Source: Anaerostipes faecalis (GTDB taxonomy: Bacteria > Bacillota > Clostridia > Lachnospirales > Lachnospiraceae). Taken from it: a stretch of DNA of 64,000 nucleotides. A program made the position numbers and the translations under genes. Position 1 is the stretch's first letter; each line of letters opens with the position of its first letter. Below are positions 12,017 to 19,550 of the stretch, piece after piece. Location: positions 124,001 to 188,000 of the forward strand of contig NZ_JABRXE010000001.1 in assembly GCF_018982945.1 (NCBI RefSeq), read 5' to 3'. The notes below the pieces were generated by a model. It was not told the origin of the DNA and made no database searches. It was given only the letters and a program-made list of their open reading frames with translations.

Positions 12017-12606
12017 AACTTGAAAATTTGAGGATCGGTGTTGCTATCACAGGTTCATTTTGTACTTATGCAAAAGCATTTCAGGAAATCAGACATCTGG
12101 TAGAAGAAGGAGCCATTGTTCAGACGATTTTTTCTGATACGGCCCAGACGGTTGACAGCCGTTTTGGAAAAGCAGCAGATTTTCTTCAAAAAGCACAGGA
12201 ACTGACAGGACATGAACCTATGAAGACCATTGAAGCGGCAGAAGTCATAGGACCTACAGGATGTCTGGATATTCTGGTAATTTTACCTTGTACGGGAAAT
12301 ACCATGGCAAAGTTGACCAATGGGATTACCGATACACCAGTGCTGATGGCGGCAAAAGCTCATTTAAGAAATGGGAAACCGGTGGTGATTTCACTTTCCA
12401 CAAATGATGCATTAGGTATGAATCTGAAAAATATCGGGTATCTTTTAAATAGTAAAAATATCTTTTTTGTTCCATTTGGTCAGGATGATCCCGTAAAGAA
12501 GCCTAACTCCATGACGGCATATACGGAATTGCTGATTCCAACGATTTTAAAAGCCATGGAGGGAAAACAGTATCAGCCTGTGATTGGAAATAAACAAGTT
12601 AAATGA
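12013..12606 (+). CDS. dpaB: Dipicolinate synthase subunit B
   Basis: A 197-residue flavoprotein-like subunit (SpoVFB/DpaB). The N-terminal IGVAITGSFCTYA and LVILPCTGNTMAKLTNGITDTPVLMAAKAHLRN-type region (positions ~95-130) match the family. It functions with DpaA in dipicolinate formation. The start overlaps the dpaA stop as ATGA. Seventeen bases separate it from asnB, which probably belongs to the same transcript. Confidence 0.93.
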   Translation: MKLENLRIGVAITGSFCTYAKAFQEIRHLVEEGAIVQTIFSDTAQTVDSRFGKAADFLQKAQELTGHEPMKTIEAAEVIGPTGCLDILVILPCTGNTMAKLTNGITDTPVLMAAKAHLRNGKPVVISLSTNDALGMNLKNIGYLLNSKNIFFVPFGQDDPVKKPNSMTAYTELLIPTILKAMEGKQYQPVIGNKQVK

Positions 12607-12623
12607 AATTGAGGTGACAGAAT

Positions 12624-14477
12624 ATGTGTGGCATTGCAGGATTTTCAAATCTGGAAGAAAATTATCTTTATTCCAGAGAAAAATGGGAAAGAGTTTTAAA
12701 TCAAATGAATCAGGTCCAGAAACACCGGGGGCCTGATGATGAAGGTTATTATCTGGATAAAACATGTGGATTGGGGCATGTGAGGCTTTCCATCATTGAC
12801 TTGAAAAATGGGCATCAGCCGATGATAAGGAAAAAAGATTACAGGGAATGTGCGATTATTTTCAATGGGGAAATTTATAATATGCTATCCCTGCGAAAAG
12901 AATTGGAGAAAAAAGGTGCCAGGTTTGAGACCAATAGCGATACAGAAGTGATTCTGGTTGGATATATGAGGTATGGAACATCGTTTGTAAAAAGATTAAA
13001 TGGAATTTTCTCCATTGCCATTTGGGATGGAATGCTGGAAAAATTATTCCTGTTTCGTGACCGGTTGGGAGTAAAACCGTTGTTTTATACAGAGTTGGGG
13101 AATACCTTGATTTTTGCATCGGAGATCAAAGGATTGTTTGCATATCCGGGAGTAAAGCCGGTGATTGACCGGGAGGGGCTGGGAGAAATCTTTGGACTTG
13201 GACCGGCAAAGACCTATGGAAAAGGAGTTTTCAAAAATGTAAAGGAAGTTTTGCCGGGACATTTTCTGGAATATGAAAAAGAGGGACTAAAAGACCATAC
13301 TTTCTGGCAGCTGGAAGGGAAGCCTCATGAAGATTCCCTTCAGAATACCATTGAAAAAACTTCCTGGCTGATTCATGATGCGGTAAAAATGCAGATGCTG
13401 TCAGATATTCCAATCAGCACATTTCTTTCCGGTGGTGTGGACAGCAGTCTGGTAACGTCTATCTGTGCAAAAGAACTTCATAAACAGGGAAAGCAGCTGA
13501 ATACGTTTTCTTTTGATTTTCATAACAATCATCAGTACTTCCAGGCAAATGCATTTCAGCCGTCAGAAGACCGGCCATGGGTGGACCGGATGGTGGAATA
13601 TGCAGAAACCAGGCATATTTATCTGGAATGCAGGAATATGGAATTGATTTCCTATCTTTATAAAGCAGTAGATGCAAGGGATTTGCCATGTATGGCGGAT
13701 GTAGAATCATCTATGCTATATTTTTGTTCTAAAGTTGTGGATTATAATAAGGTGACTTTAACCGGGGAATGTGCCGATGAAATATTTGGCGGTTATCCAT
13801 GGTTTCATAAAAAGGAATGTTTTGAAGCAGATAATTTTCCGTGGTCTATGGATATGGAGCCTAGAAAAATGCTGCTTCGTGATGATATTCTGGAAAAGGT
13901 TGATTTGGAGGCTTATTCCAAAGAGGCTTATCAGAGAACAATAAAAGAAACACCGAAGCTTTATGGAGAAGATAAAATAGAAGCCAGAAGAAGGGAAATA
14001 TCATATTTAAATCTTCATTGGTTTATGACAACGCTCCTTGACCGAATGGATCGTACCAGTATGTATTCAGGACTGGAAGCTAGAGTTCCGTTTGCAGATC
14101 ATCGAATTGTGGAATATTTATATAATGTTCCGTGGGAAATGAAATGTAAAGACGGAATCGTAAAAGGACTGCTTCGTGCCGCCGGTGAGAAGGATCTTCC
14201 AGAAGAAGTTTTATATCGAAGAAAGAGCCCTTATCCGAAAACATATGATCCGACATATGAGAAACTGCTGTCTGTAGAGCTTCAAAAAGTTATGCAGAAA
14301 AAAACTTCACCGATCATCCAGCTGATAGATCCGGTGAAGCTTGAAAATTTCCTGAATAGTCCAAAAGATTATGGAAAACCATGGTATGGACAGCTGATGG
14401 CTGGTCCTCAGATGATTGCATTTCTTCTGCAGGTCAATTACTGGCTGCAGGCATATGAAATCACACTGGAAATATAA
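12624..14477 (+). CDS. asnB: Glutamine-hydrolysing asparagine synthetase
   Basis: A 617-residue enzyme. The N-terminal glutaminase begins MCGIAGF with the nucleophile Cys2 exposed after Met removal. The C-terminal synthetase carries the PP-loop FLSGGVDSSLV near residue 270. It makes asparagine from aspartate, glutamine and ATP. The position right behind dpaAB, with a short gap and no terminator, suggests mother-cell expression. Length and context resemble the sporulation-linked AsnO of Bacillus more than the longer AsnB/AsnH paralogues. That role is inference. Confidence 0.93.
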   Translation: MCGIAGFSNLEENYLYSREKWERVLNQMNQVQKHRGPDDEGYYLDKTCGLGHVRLSIIDLKNGHQPMIRKKDYRECAIIFNGEIYNMLSLRKELEKKGARFETNSDTEVILVGYMRYGTSFVKRLNGIFSIAIWDGMLEKLFLFRDRLGVKPLFYTELGNTLIFASEIKGLFAYPGVKPVIDREGLGEIFGLGPAKTYGKGVFKNVKEVLPGHFLEYEKEGLKDHTFWQLEGKPHEDSLQNTIEKTSWLIHDAVKMQMLSDIPISTFLSGGVDSSLVTSICAKELHKQGKQLNTFSFDFHNNHQYFQANAFQPSEDRPWVDRMVEYAETRHIYLECRNMELISYLYKAVDARDLPCMADVESSMLYFCSKVVDYNKVTLTGECADEIFGGYPWFHKKECFEADNFPWSMDMEPRKMLLRDDILEKVDLEAYSKEAYQRTIKETPKLYGEDKIEARRREISYLNLHWFMTTLLDRMDRTSMYSGLEARVPFADHRIVEYLYNVPWEMKCKDGIVKGLLRAAGEKDLPEEVLYRRKSPYPKTYDPTYEKLLSVELQKVMQKKTSPIIQLIDPVKLENFLNSPKDYGKPWYGQLMAGPQMIAFLLQVNYWLQAYEITLEI

Positions 14478-14489
14478 ATTTATTTCTGT

Positions 14490-14891
14490 TTATTCCAAAA
14501 AAGAGGAAGAAGTAGAAAGATTTTTACAGCTGTCAGGAGATAGAGTGATATAGGAATCATCTAAGTCCTTATAATGATAAGATTTTGAAAATGATTTTCC
14601 CTCATCTGTTTTTCCGGAAATTGTAAAATCAGTTTCTGGCTGATTCTTTGTAGTATTCACAACGAATGTATGACTGTCTCCGGATTTAATATCTTCTATG
14701 TTGTGAAGATCCTGATTGTCATAAGCCAGAACAACATCTGTTAATGTTAATTCTGTATGATTATTTACTGTAACAGAATATTTTGACGTAGATGAAGTTG
14801 TATCGGCAGCATAGGAGCTGATTGGTATTGATAATATAAGTAATAATACGGTTGCTGAAACAACTGTAATAATTGATGATTTCTTTTTCAT
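14490..14891 (-). CDS. Small secreted protein of unknown function
   Basis: 133 residues from the ATG at 14891. That start is preferred over a TTG 24 bases earlier because AAAGGA lies at the right distance. A clear signal peptide (KKKSS, a hydrophobic stretch VVSATVLLLILSIPISSYA, then ADTT) gives a likely cleavage after SYA. The mature ~105 residues are Ser/Thr-rich with beta-strand character (YSVTVNNHTELTLTDVVLAYD), suggesting a single immunoglobulin- or CNA-like fold. No family is recognised. Convergent with asnB and ends 13 bases from its stop. Confidence 0.7.
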   Translation of the reverse strand: MKKKSSIITVVSATVLLLILSIPISSYAADTTSSTSKYSVTVNNHTELTLTDVVLAYDNQDLHNIEDIKSGDSHTFVVNTTKNQPETDFTISGKTDEGKSFSKSYHYKDLDDSYITLSPDSCKNLSTSSSFLE

Positions 14892-15039
14892 GAATTTGTA
14901 TCCTTTCCTTTTCAATATCTTCTATATATTATGTTAGCACATGAATGATAAAAGAAAAATTGGTAAAAGTATAGAAAATTTATTTGAATGCAAGAATTTT
15001 TTGCGTAATTTGTATAAAAAGTTTTTCTTTTTCGATATA

Positions 15040-16336
15040 CTAAAGATATTTTTTTATAATCTCCTTTAAAATCGCTGTGGTTTCTTTAAGGGAAGATACA
15101 TCGGGATTTTCCAGTAAACTTTCAAAATAATCATAAAAGGAATCATAGATACTGTTTTCTTTCAGATAAAAAAATGAGAATAAGTTTTCCTGGCTCATGG
15201 AAAACATGGTCACACGGTGATCACTGAATATTTCCAAATTGATTTCCGGAAGATTGCGAAAATAATTTTTCGGTAAAATGTGAAGATGATAGGATCCTTC
15301 TGTACAATAATTTGCAACTTTTTCTAAAATGATTTTTCTCTGTTCCTTAGAAAATGGTTTTAAAATATGACGGCAGCTTTGACAGAGTTCTCCTGTTTTT
15401 GCAAAGCGTATTAAACCTTCGTAAGATAGAAACGCTTCATATGGAGGATAGTTGGCATTTACATTGAATAAGGTTTCAACTATCCATATCAGTTTTTCAT
15501 TATTGCGAAATGCCTCTGTCAGTTGAGGAAGAAATAATTCATCGGAATAAATCTTCAACAAACATGGAAAAAAGTCCAAGGAAAACAAAGGGCGGGAGGA
15601 TGTTTTTGAAACAGAATAATAGTATTCTATCATGTTGGTTGGATCGGATGAATGATAGATAAATGGTCGTGATTGTTGTATCATTTTTTGGCATTTCCTG
15701 TGATGAACATCAATCAGCACAGGATCTGCAGATAGTATACCCTCCTTGCAATCTGCAGATATAAATAAGATATGATTGGATGTCAGTTTTTTTTTAGAGT
15801 GTCAGAAAATGATAAAAAGGAACAGATTGTTTTCCGCTATAAAAAATCTGCTGGACAGATTCAAAAAACAGAGATTTACTTACAGGAATATTACTGTAAA
15901 TATATTTTTCTTCTATTAATAAAAGATGCTGAAAAACACGAGACAGCTCCAATGGATGATCAATCTTCATAGTTGTCTGTTCTATCAGGTTATTATCATA
16001 ACTGGACGAAACATTTTTAAAAAATTGAAAATCAGAAATATAGTTGGCTCCAATCTCATCTAAAAATTCTTTAATAAAAATTCTGTTTTCATAACGCAGT
16101 GTGCCAAGCTTCTGCCGCTGATATAATTCATGAAGTTTTCTGGATTCCTCCGGTGTTAAAGAAAGAGCATTTGCGAATGCTTCAAAGACTTCCTCCTTTG
16201 GAAGTCTTTCTCCTTTTAATAATCTGCGAATACTTATCCTCTCTAAATCGTGGCTCTTGCAGAAATGGTATAAACTAGTCTCTTCGGCTAAAAATAATTC
16301 GTTGCAGTAATTTGCTAGCTGATTCATATTAATCAT
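15040..16336 (-). pseudogene. HTH-type regulator split by a frameshift
   Basis: Two minus-strand reading frames look like one ~430-residue protein. The upstream half (16336 down to 15794, ~180 residues) has an N-terminal helix-turn-helix-like segment (SHDLERISIRRLLKGERL, then FANALSLTPEESRKLHEL). It ends at TAA in the sequence CTC-TAA next to nine A residues. The downstream half (15040 to about 15800) is open in the +1-shifted frame from just before that stop and continues coherently (ISADCKEGILSADPVLIDV). The annotated-looking start at 15720 is a GTG in the middle with no reason to be a gene start. A sequencing error, a real mutation or recoding are all possible. Product otherwise unknown. 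Confidence 0.62.
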
Positions 16337-16440
16337 CACTTCCCTTTTTGTTGTATAAAAACTACATTAATATACTAATGTGATAAAAATATATTGTCAA
16401 TAATATCTGGTAAATATTTTTGACCAATTACTGGCACATA

Positions 16441-16590
16441 TTGTGGAAGAAGCCCATGATTTATTATAATAAAAGTGCTCGGGAAAAGGGGAGTATTTTT
16501 ATAGAAACCAAATCAATGGTTTGATACATGGATGGTTTGAAGGGTATCCATAATGAGGAGCAGACGGGTACCTTTCAAACTTATTTTTTT
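16441..16590 (+). ncRNA. Candidate small RNA or orphan attenuator
   Basis: A possible promoter (TTGTGG 16441-16446, 18 bases, TATAAT 16465-16470) is followed ~65 bases later by a 15-bp imperfect hairpin, GTTTGAAGGGTATCC (16535-16549) with GGGTACCTTTCAAAC (16566-16580), and a T-rich run at 16584-16590. Upstream, AAACCA (16505-16510) can pair with either of two TGGTTT copies (16517-16522, 16533-16538), and the second overlaps the terminator arm. No credible ORF lies inside. The nitroreductase gene has its own promoter further on, so this may be a stand-alone RNA. Confidence 0.35.
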
Positions 16591-16643
16591 ATTTCATTAG
16601 AAAAGCAGTTAAAACTGCTGTACATCGGTACACGAAGCGGAAA
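16584..16643. repeat. Partial copy of the AGCAGTT-AACTGCT hairpin element
   Basis: The core hairpin AGCAGTT-AA-AACTGCT (16604-16619) followed by GTACATCGGTACACGAAGCGGA is nearly the same as 31764-31800. It lies directly after a hairpin plus T-run, and the left junction ATTTCATTAGAAA resembles ATTACATAGGAAA of the longer copy. It seems to be a deletion derivative lacking the left arm. The rest of the 437-base gap 16340-16777 holds the candidate RNA upstream and the nitroreductase promoter downstream. Confidence 0.6.
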
Positions 16644-16700
16644 GAAGAAAACGGTAATCATCAGGATTAAATAAATTTAGATAAAGAATTCCAGATTATT

Positions 16701-16729
16701 TTGGAAATATAATGCGAGTATGATATAAT
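16701..16729 (+). promoter_or_regulatory. Nitroreductase promoter
   Basis: TTGGAA at 16701-16706, 17 bases, TATAAT at 16724-16729. The predicted transcript starts about 40 bases before the ATG and includes an AAAGGAG ribosome site. Confidence 0.6.
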
Positions 16730-16777
16730 AAAACCAAACAATAAACTTGATGGATACAGAAAAAGGAGCTGATCAGT

Positions 16778-17644
16778 ATGGATTACAGACAGACAATCGC
16801 AAATAAATATTCCGTTCGTGATTATAAGGACAAAAAAGTAGATGCGAAGACAGCAAAGGAAATCAGAGATTATGCAAGAGAATGTCCGAAACTGGTAGAT
16901 GATATAGCAATTGACATCCGTTTTATGGATAATGACGATGTTTATCGCCAGTTGGATGGTTTTGCAGGATATAAAGGAATTTTTATTAATGCACCTCATT
17001 ATGCTATTCTTCTTTCTGAGAAAAAAGATCATTATATTGAGAATGCAGGTTACGTGGGAGAAGGAATTTGCTTGAGAGCTCATGAGTTAGGTGTAAATTC
17101 CTGCTGGATTACTTTTGAGGACAGCAAAACAATTATTCATAAGCTGAATATCGTGACAGATAAAGAAGTCGTTGGAATTATTGCTTTGGGATATGGAAAG
17201 AAAGCAAGAAAACTGACAACCGGAGGAGTACAGACTGGAGGAAATTATACACAGGTTGATATGCAGAAGAAAGCACAGACTGGTGCTGAAAGAATGCCGC
17301 TTCAGCAGATGGTATATATTGACAAATGGGGTGAAGAAGCAGATGTTGATACATTGGTAGAACGTGCTTTATACGATCCAATGGATTATGCAAGAAGAGC
17401 TCCATCTACATTAAACCGCCAGCCATGGAGATTTATTATTGACGGAGCCAAGATTATTCTTGCAGTCCGCGAGGATGAAGAAACCAACGAATATGAAGAG
17501 CAGATTGATGCGGGAATTGCAATGCTGTATTTTGAAGGAGTTATTGAACAGGTTCTTTGCAATGTTCAGTGGAAACTGGGACCAGTAGAAAATACATATG
17601 GAATTCCGGAAGAATATAAAATTGTCGCAAGCTGCCAGGTATAA
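16778..17644 (+). CDS. Nitroreductase-family protein (putative TM-nitroreductase type)
   Basis: 288 residues. The N-terminus MDYRQTIANKYSVRDYKDKKVD is a typical nitroreductase opening (R-S/V-R-DY), followed by an FMN-binding-type region. A second nitroreductase-like segment follows (DPMDYARRAPSTLNRQPWRFI, about residues 200-220), where the APS-x-x-N-x-QPW motif is the classic FMN-contacting signature. This two-segment arrangement fits the putative TM-nitroreductase family rather than NfsB-type enzymes. Likely an FMN-dependent oxidoreductase of unknown substrate. Monocistronic between its own promoter and the trp promoter. Confidence 0.82.
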   Translation: MDYRQTIANKYSVRDYKDKKVDAKTAKEIRDYARECPKLVDDIAIDIRFMDNDDVYRQLDGFAGYKGIFINAPHYAILLSEKKDHYIENAGYVGEGICLRAHELGVNSCWITFEDSKTIIHKLNIVTDKEVVGIIALGYGKKARKLTTGGVQTGGNYTQVDMQKKAQTGAERMPLQQMVYIDKWGEEADVDTLVERALYDPMDYARRAPSTLNRQPWRFIIDGAKIILAVREDEETNEYEEQIDAGIAMLYFEGVIEQVLCNVQWKLGPVENTYGIPEEYKIVASCQV

Positions 17645-17652
17645 AAAAATAG

Positions 17653-17681
17653 TTGACAAATTGAAATAATGTGCATATAAT
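17653..17681 (+). promoter_or_regulatory. Promoter of the trp operon
   Basis: Consensus-perfect TTGACA (17653-17658) and TATAAT (17676-17681) with a 17-base spacer, followed immediately by the T-box leader. A strong constitutive promoter whose output would be set by the T-box. Confidence 0.85.
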
Positions 17682-17689
17682 AATAAAAA

Positions 17690-18012
17690 ACAATTTAGCA
17701 GATTAAAGTGATAAATCCTTTGAGCAAAAGTAAGTAGCTTATAATACAGTCTTACAGAGAGTAGTTGGTTGGTGCAAAACTATGGATATGATATGAGTGA
17801 ATGGATTTGTGAGGAGCACAGAGAACTGTTTTTAGTAACTAAGTAACTGTCGCCGTTATCCCACGTTACGGGAACGAGGTATAAAAGCTTTCAATAGCGG
17901 AGTACTTTAAGAAGGAGAAATTCTCTCTGTAGGCACATACAGGACGAGTTTCTTAAATATGGGTGGCACCACGGTCTATCGTCCCTAGGATTAGGGATGA
18001 TAGGCCTTTTTT
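17690..18012 (+). promoter_or_regulatory. T-box riboswitch, tryptophan specific
   Basis: A T-box leader with the AGAGAGTAG / GGTTGGTGCAAAAC stem-I features, and a specifier loop GAATGGA in which the TGG codon (17802-17804) reads tRNA-Trp. The invariant T-box sequence GGGTGGCACCACGG is at 17961-17974. A terminator pairs 17973-17987 with 17992-18006, followed by six T's. Uncharged tRNA-Trp would pair with TGG and the T-box bulge to stabilise the antiterminator. The downstream trpE confirms the specificity. Confidence 0.92.
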
Positions 18013-18056
18013 ATTTCCAGGAGATTTCGTTGAATTCCCTGAAAATAAAAATGCTC
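18011..18056. repeat. Possible diverged hairpin element after the T-box terminator
   Basis: TTATTTCCAGG (18011-18021) pairs with CCTGAAAATAA (18038-18048) with one mismatch, followed by AAAATGCTCC. It resembles the left hairpin of the element at 31685-31736 (hairpin, A-run, CGCTCC) and, like it, begins inside the terminator T-run. Resemblance is by eye and may be chance. Confidence 0.35.
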
Positions 18057-18092
18057 CACCTGGCGATCGGTTTATGATCAGGAGGCAAGATT

Positions 18093-19550
18093 ATGTTATA
18101 TCCATCATTGGAAAAAGTTAATGAATTATTAGAAGAATATCAGACCGTACCTGTTTTCTATGAGGTACTGGCAGATCATTTAACACCGATTCGTATGTTT
18201 CGGGCATTAAAAAGAGAAGGAACTCCATGTTTTATTTTGGAAAGTGTGGAGAACAGCAATCAGTGGGGGCGTTATTCTTTTATTGGAGTCAATCCAAAAT
18301 CTGAGATAAAGATTCAGGGTAATGAAATTGATATTGATGGAAACAAGGAAATTGTGGAAGATCATATTTCTTATCTAATCAGTCTGGTAAAGAAGTATCA
18401 GTCACCGATGATAGAAGATCAGCCTTATTTAACCGGCGGTTTGATCGGATATTTTGGTTATGACACCATTCGTTATGTAGAAAAGCGTCTGACCAATGTT
18501 CCGGAAGATGACCTTCATATGCCGGAATGTCATTTATGTATGTACGATGAGCTTATTGCTTATGATCATTTGACAAGTAAAGCAATCGTTATTCAAAACA
18601 TTTATCAGGGTGATGATGTAAAACGGGTTTATAAGGATCTGGAAGATAAAGCAGAACTGATTTTAAAGAAAATGGAACGTCCGGTATCTTTACAAAAGGA
18701 TCGTTTTGAAGCCGGAGATATTCAGGTGAAATCCAATCTGACAAAAGAAGAGTATGAGGCAAATGTAAGAAAGGCAAAAGAATACATTAAAGACGGGGAT
18801 ATTTTCCAGGTGGTACTTTCACAGAGAATGGAAGTAGAAAGTGATGTTGATCCATTGGATGTTTATCGTTGCCTGCGTACTTCTAATCCATCTCCGTATC
18901 TGTATTATTTTGATTTTGTAGATTATCAGGTGGTCGGATCTTCTCCAGAAAAACTGGTGGGAGTCGATCAGGGAATTGTAACAACAAAGCCGATTGCAGG
19001 GACAGTTCCAAGAGGAAAGACCAAGGAAGAAGATCAGAAACTGGTAGAGCAGCTGATGAATGATCCGAAAGAACGGGCAGAACATACCATGTTAGTGGAT
19101 CTTGGAAGAAATGATATCGGAAGGGTCAGCAAATTTGGAACCGTAAAAGTAAACAATTTTATGACGGTAGAGCAGTACTCCAAAGTGACACATCTGGTCA
19201 GCGATGTGCAGGGAGAGTTAAGAAATGATAAAACAGCCCTGGATGCACTGATGAGTGTCCTGCCAGCTGGAACTTTATCCGGAGCACCGAAAGTTCGTGC
19301 CATGGAGATTATCGATGAGCTGGAAAACAAAAAACGAGGAGTTTATGGAGGAACGGTTGGTTATTTAGCATTTGACGGAAATATTGATACCTGTATTGCC
19401 ATTCGGACAGCTGTATTTAAAGATGGAAAAGGCTATGTACAGGCGGGGGCAGGGATTGTAGCAGATTCTGTTCCGGCAAAAGAATATATGGAAACGAAAA
19501 ACAAAGCGCTGGCAGTAATCAATGCAATTAAGGAGGCGGCAAAGTTATGA
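18093..19550 (+). CDS. trpE: Anthranilate synthase component I
   Basis: A 485-residue chorismate-utilising enzyme that, with the TrpG amidotransferase, converts chorismate plus glutamine to anthranilate. The feedback-site motif LES lies in FILESVENSNQWGRYSFIG (around residues 48-66), so tryptophan inhibition is likely. Catalytic-core motifs are TTKPIAGTVPRGKT, HTMLVDLGRNDIGRVS and AGAGIVADSVP. The ATG has AGGAGG 6-7 bases upstream. Its last four bases overlap the trpGD start (ATGA), coupling production of the two subunits. First gene behind the T-box leader. Confidence 0.95.
   Translation: MLYPSLEKVNELLEEYQTVPVFYEVLADHLTPIRMFRALKREGTPCFILESVENSNQWGRYSFIGVNPKSEIKIQGNEIDIDGNKEIVEDHISYLISLVKKYQSPMIEDQPYLTGGLIGYFGYDTIRYVEKRLTNVPEDDLHMPECHLCMYDELIAYDHLTSKAIVIQNIYQGDDVKRVYKDLEDKAELILKKMERPVSLQKDRFEAGDIQVKSNLTKEEYEANVRKAKEYIKDGDIFQVVLSQRMEVESDVDPLDVYRCLRTSNPSPYLYYFDFVDYQVVGSSPEKLVGVDQGIVTTKPIAGTVPRGKTKEEDQKLVEQLMNDPKERAEHTMLVDLGRNDIGRVSKFGTVKVNNFMTVEQYSKVTHLVSDVQGELRNDKTALDALMSVLPAGTLSGAPKVRAMEIIDELENKKRGVYGGTVGYLAFDGNIDTCIAIRTAVFKDGKGYVQAGAGIVADSVPAKEYMETKNKALAVINAIKEAAKL

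Noticed and set aside
15724-15760. Two copies of ATCTGCAGAT as an operator
   Set aside because: Both lie inside the coding part of the split regulator and code for repeated Ser-Ala-Asp, so a binding site is unlikely.
16432-16446. Possible sigma-54 promoter (TGGCAC then TTGTGG)
   Set aside because: The -24 half is perfect, but the -12 half reads GTGG where TTGC is required, and no sigma-54-dependent gene follows.
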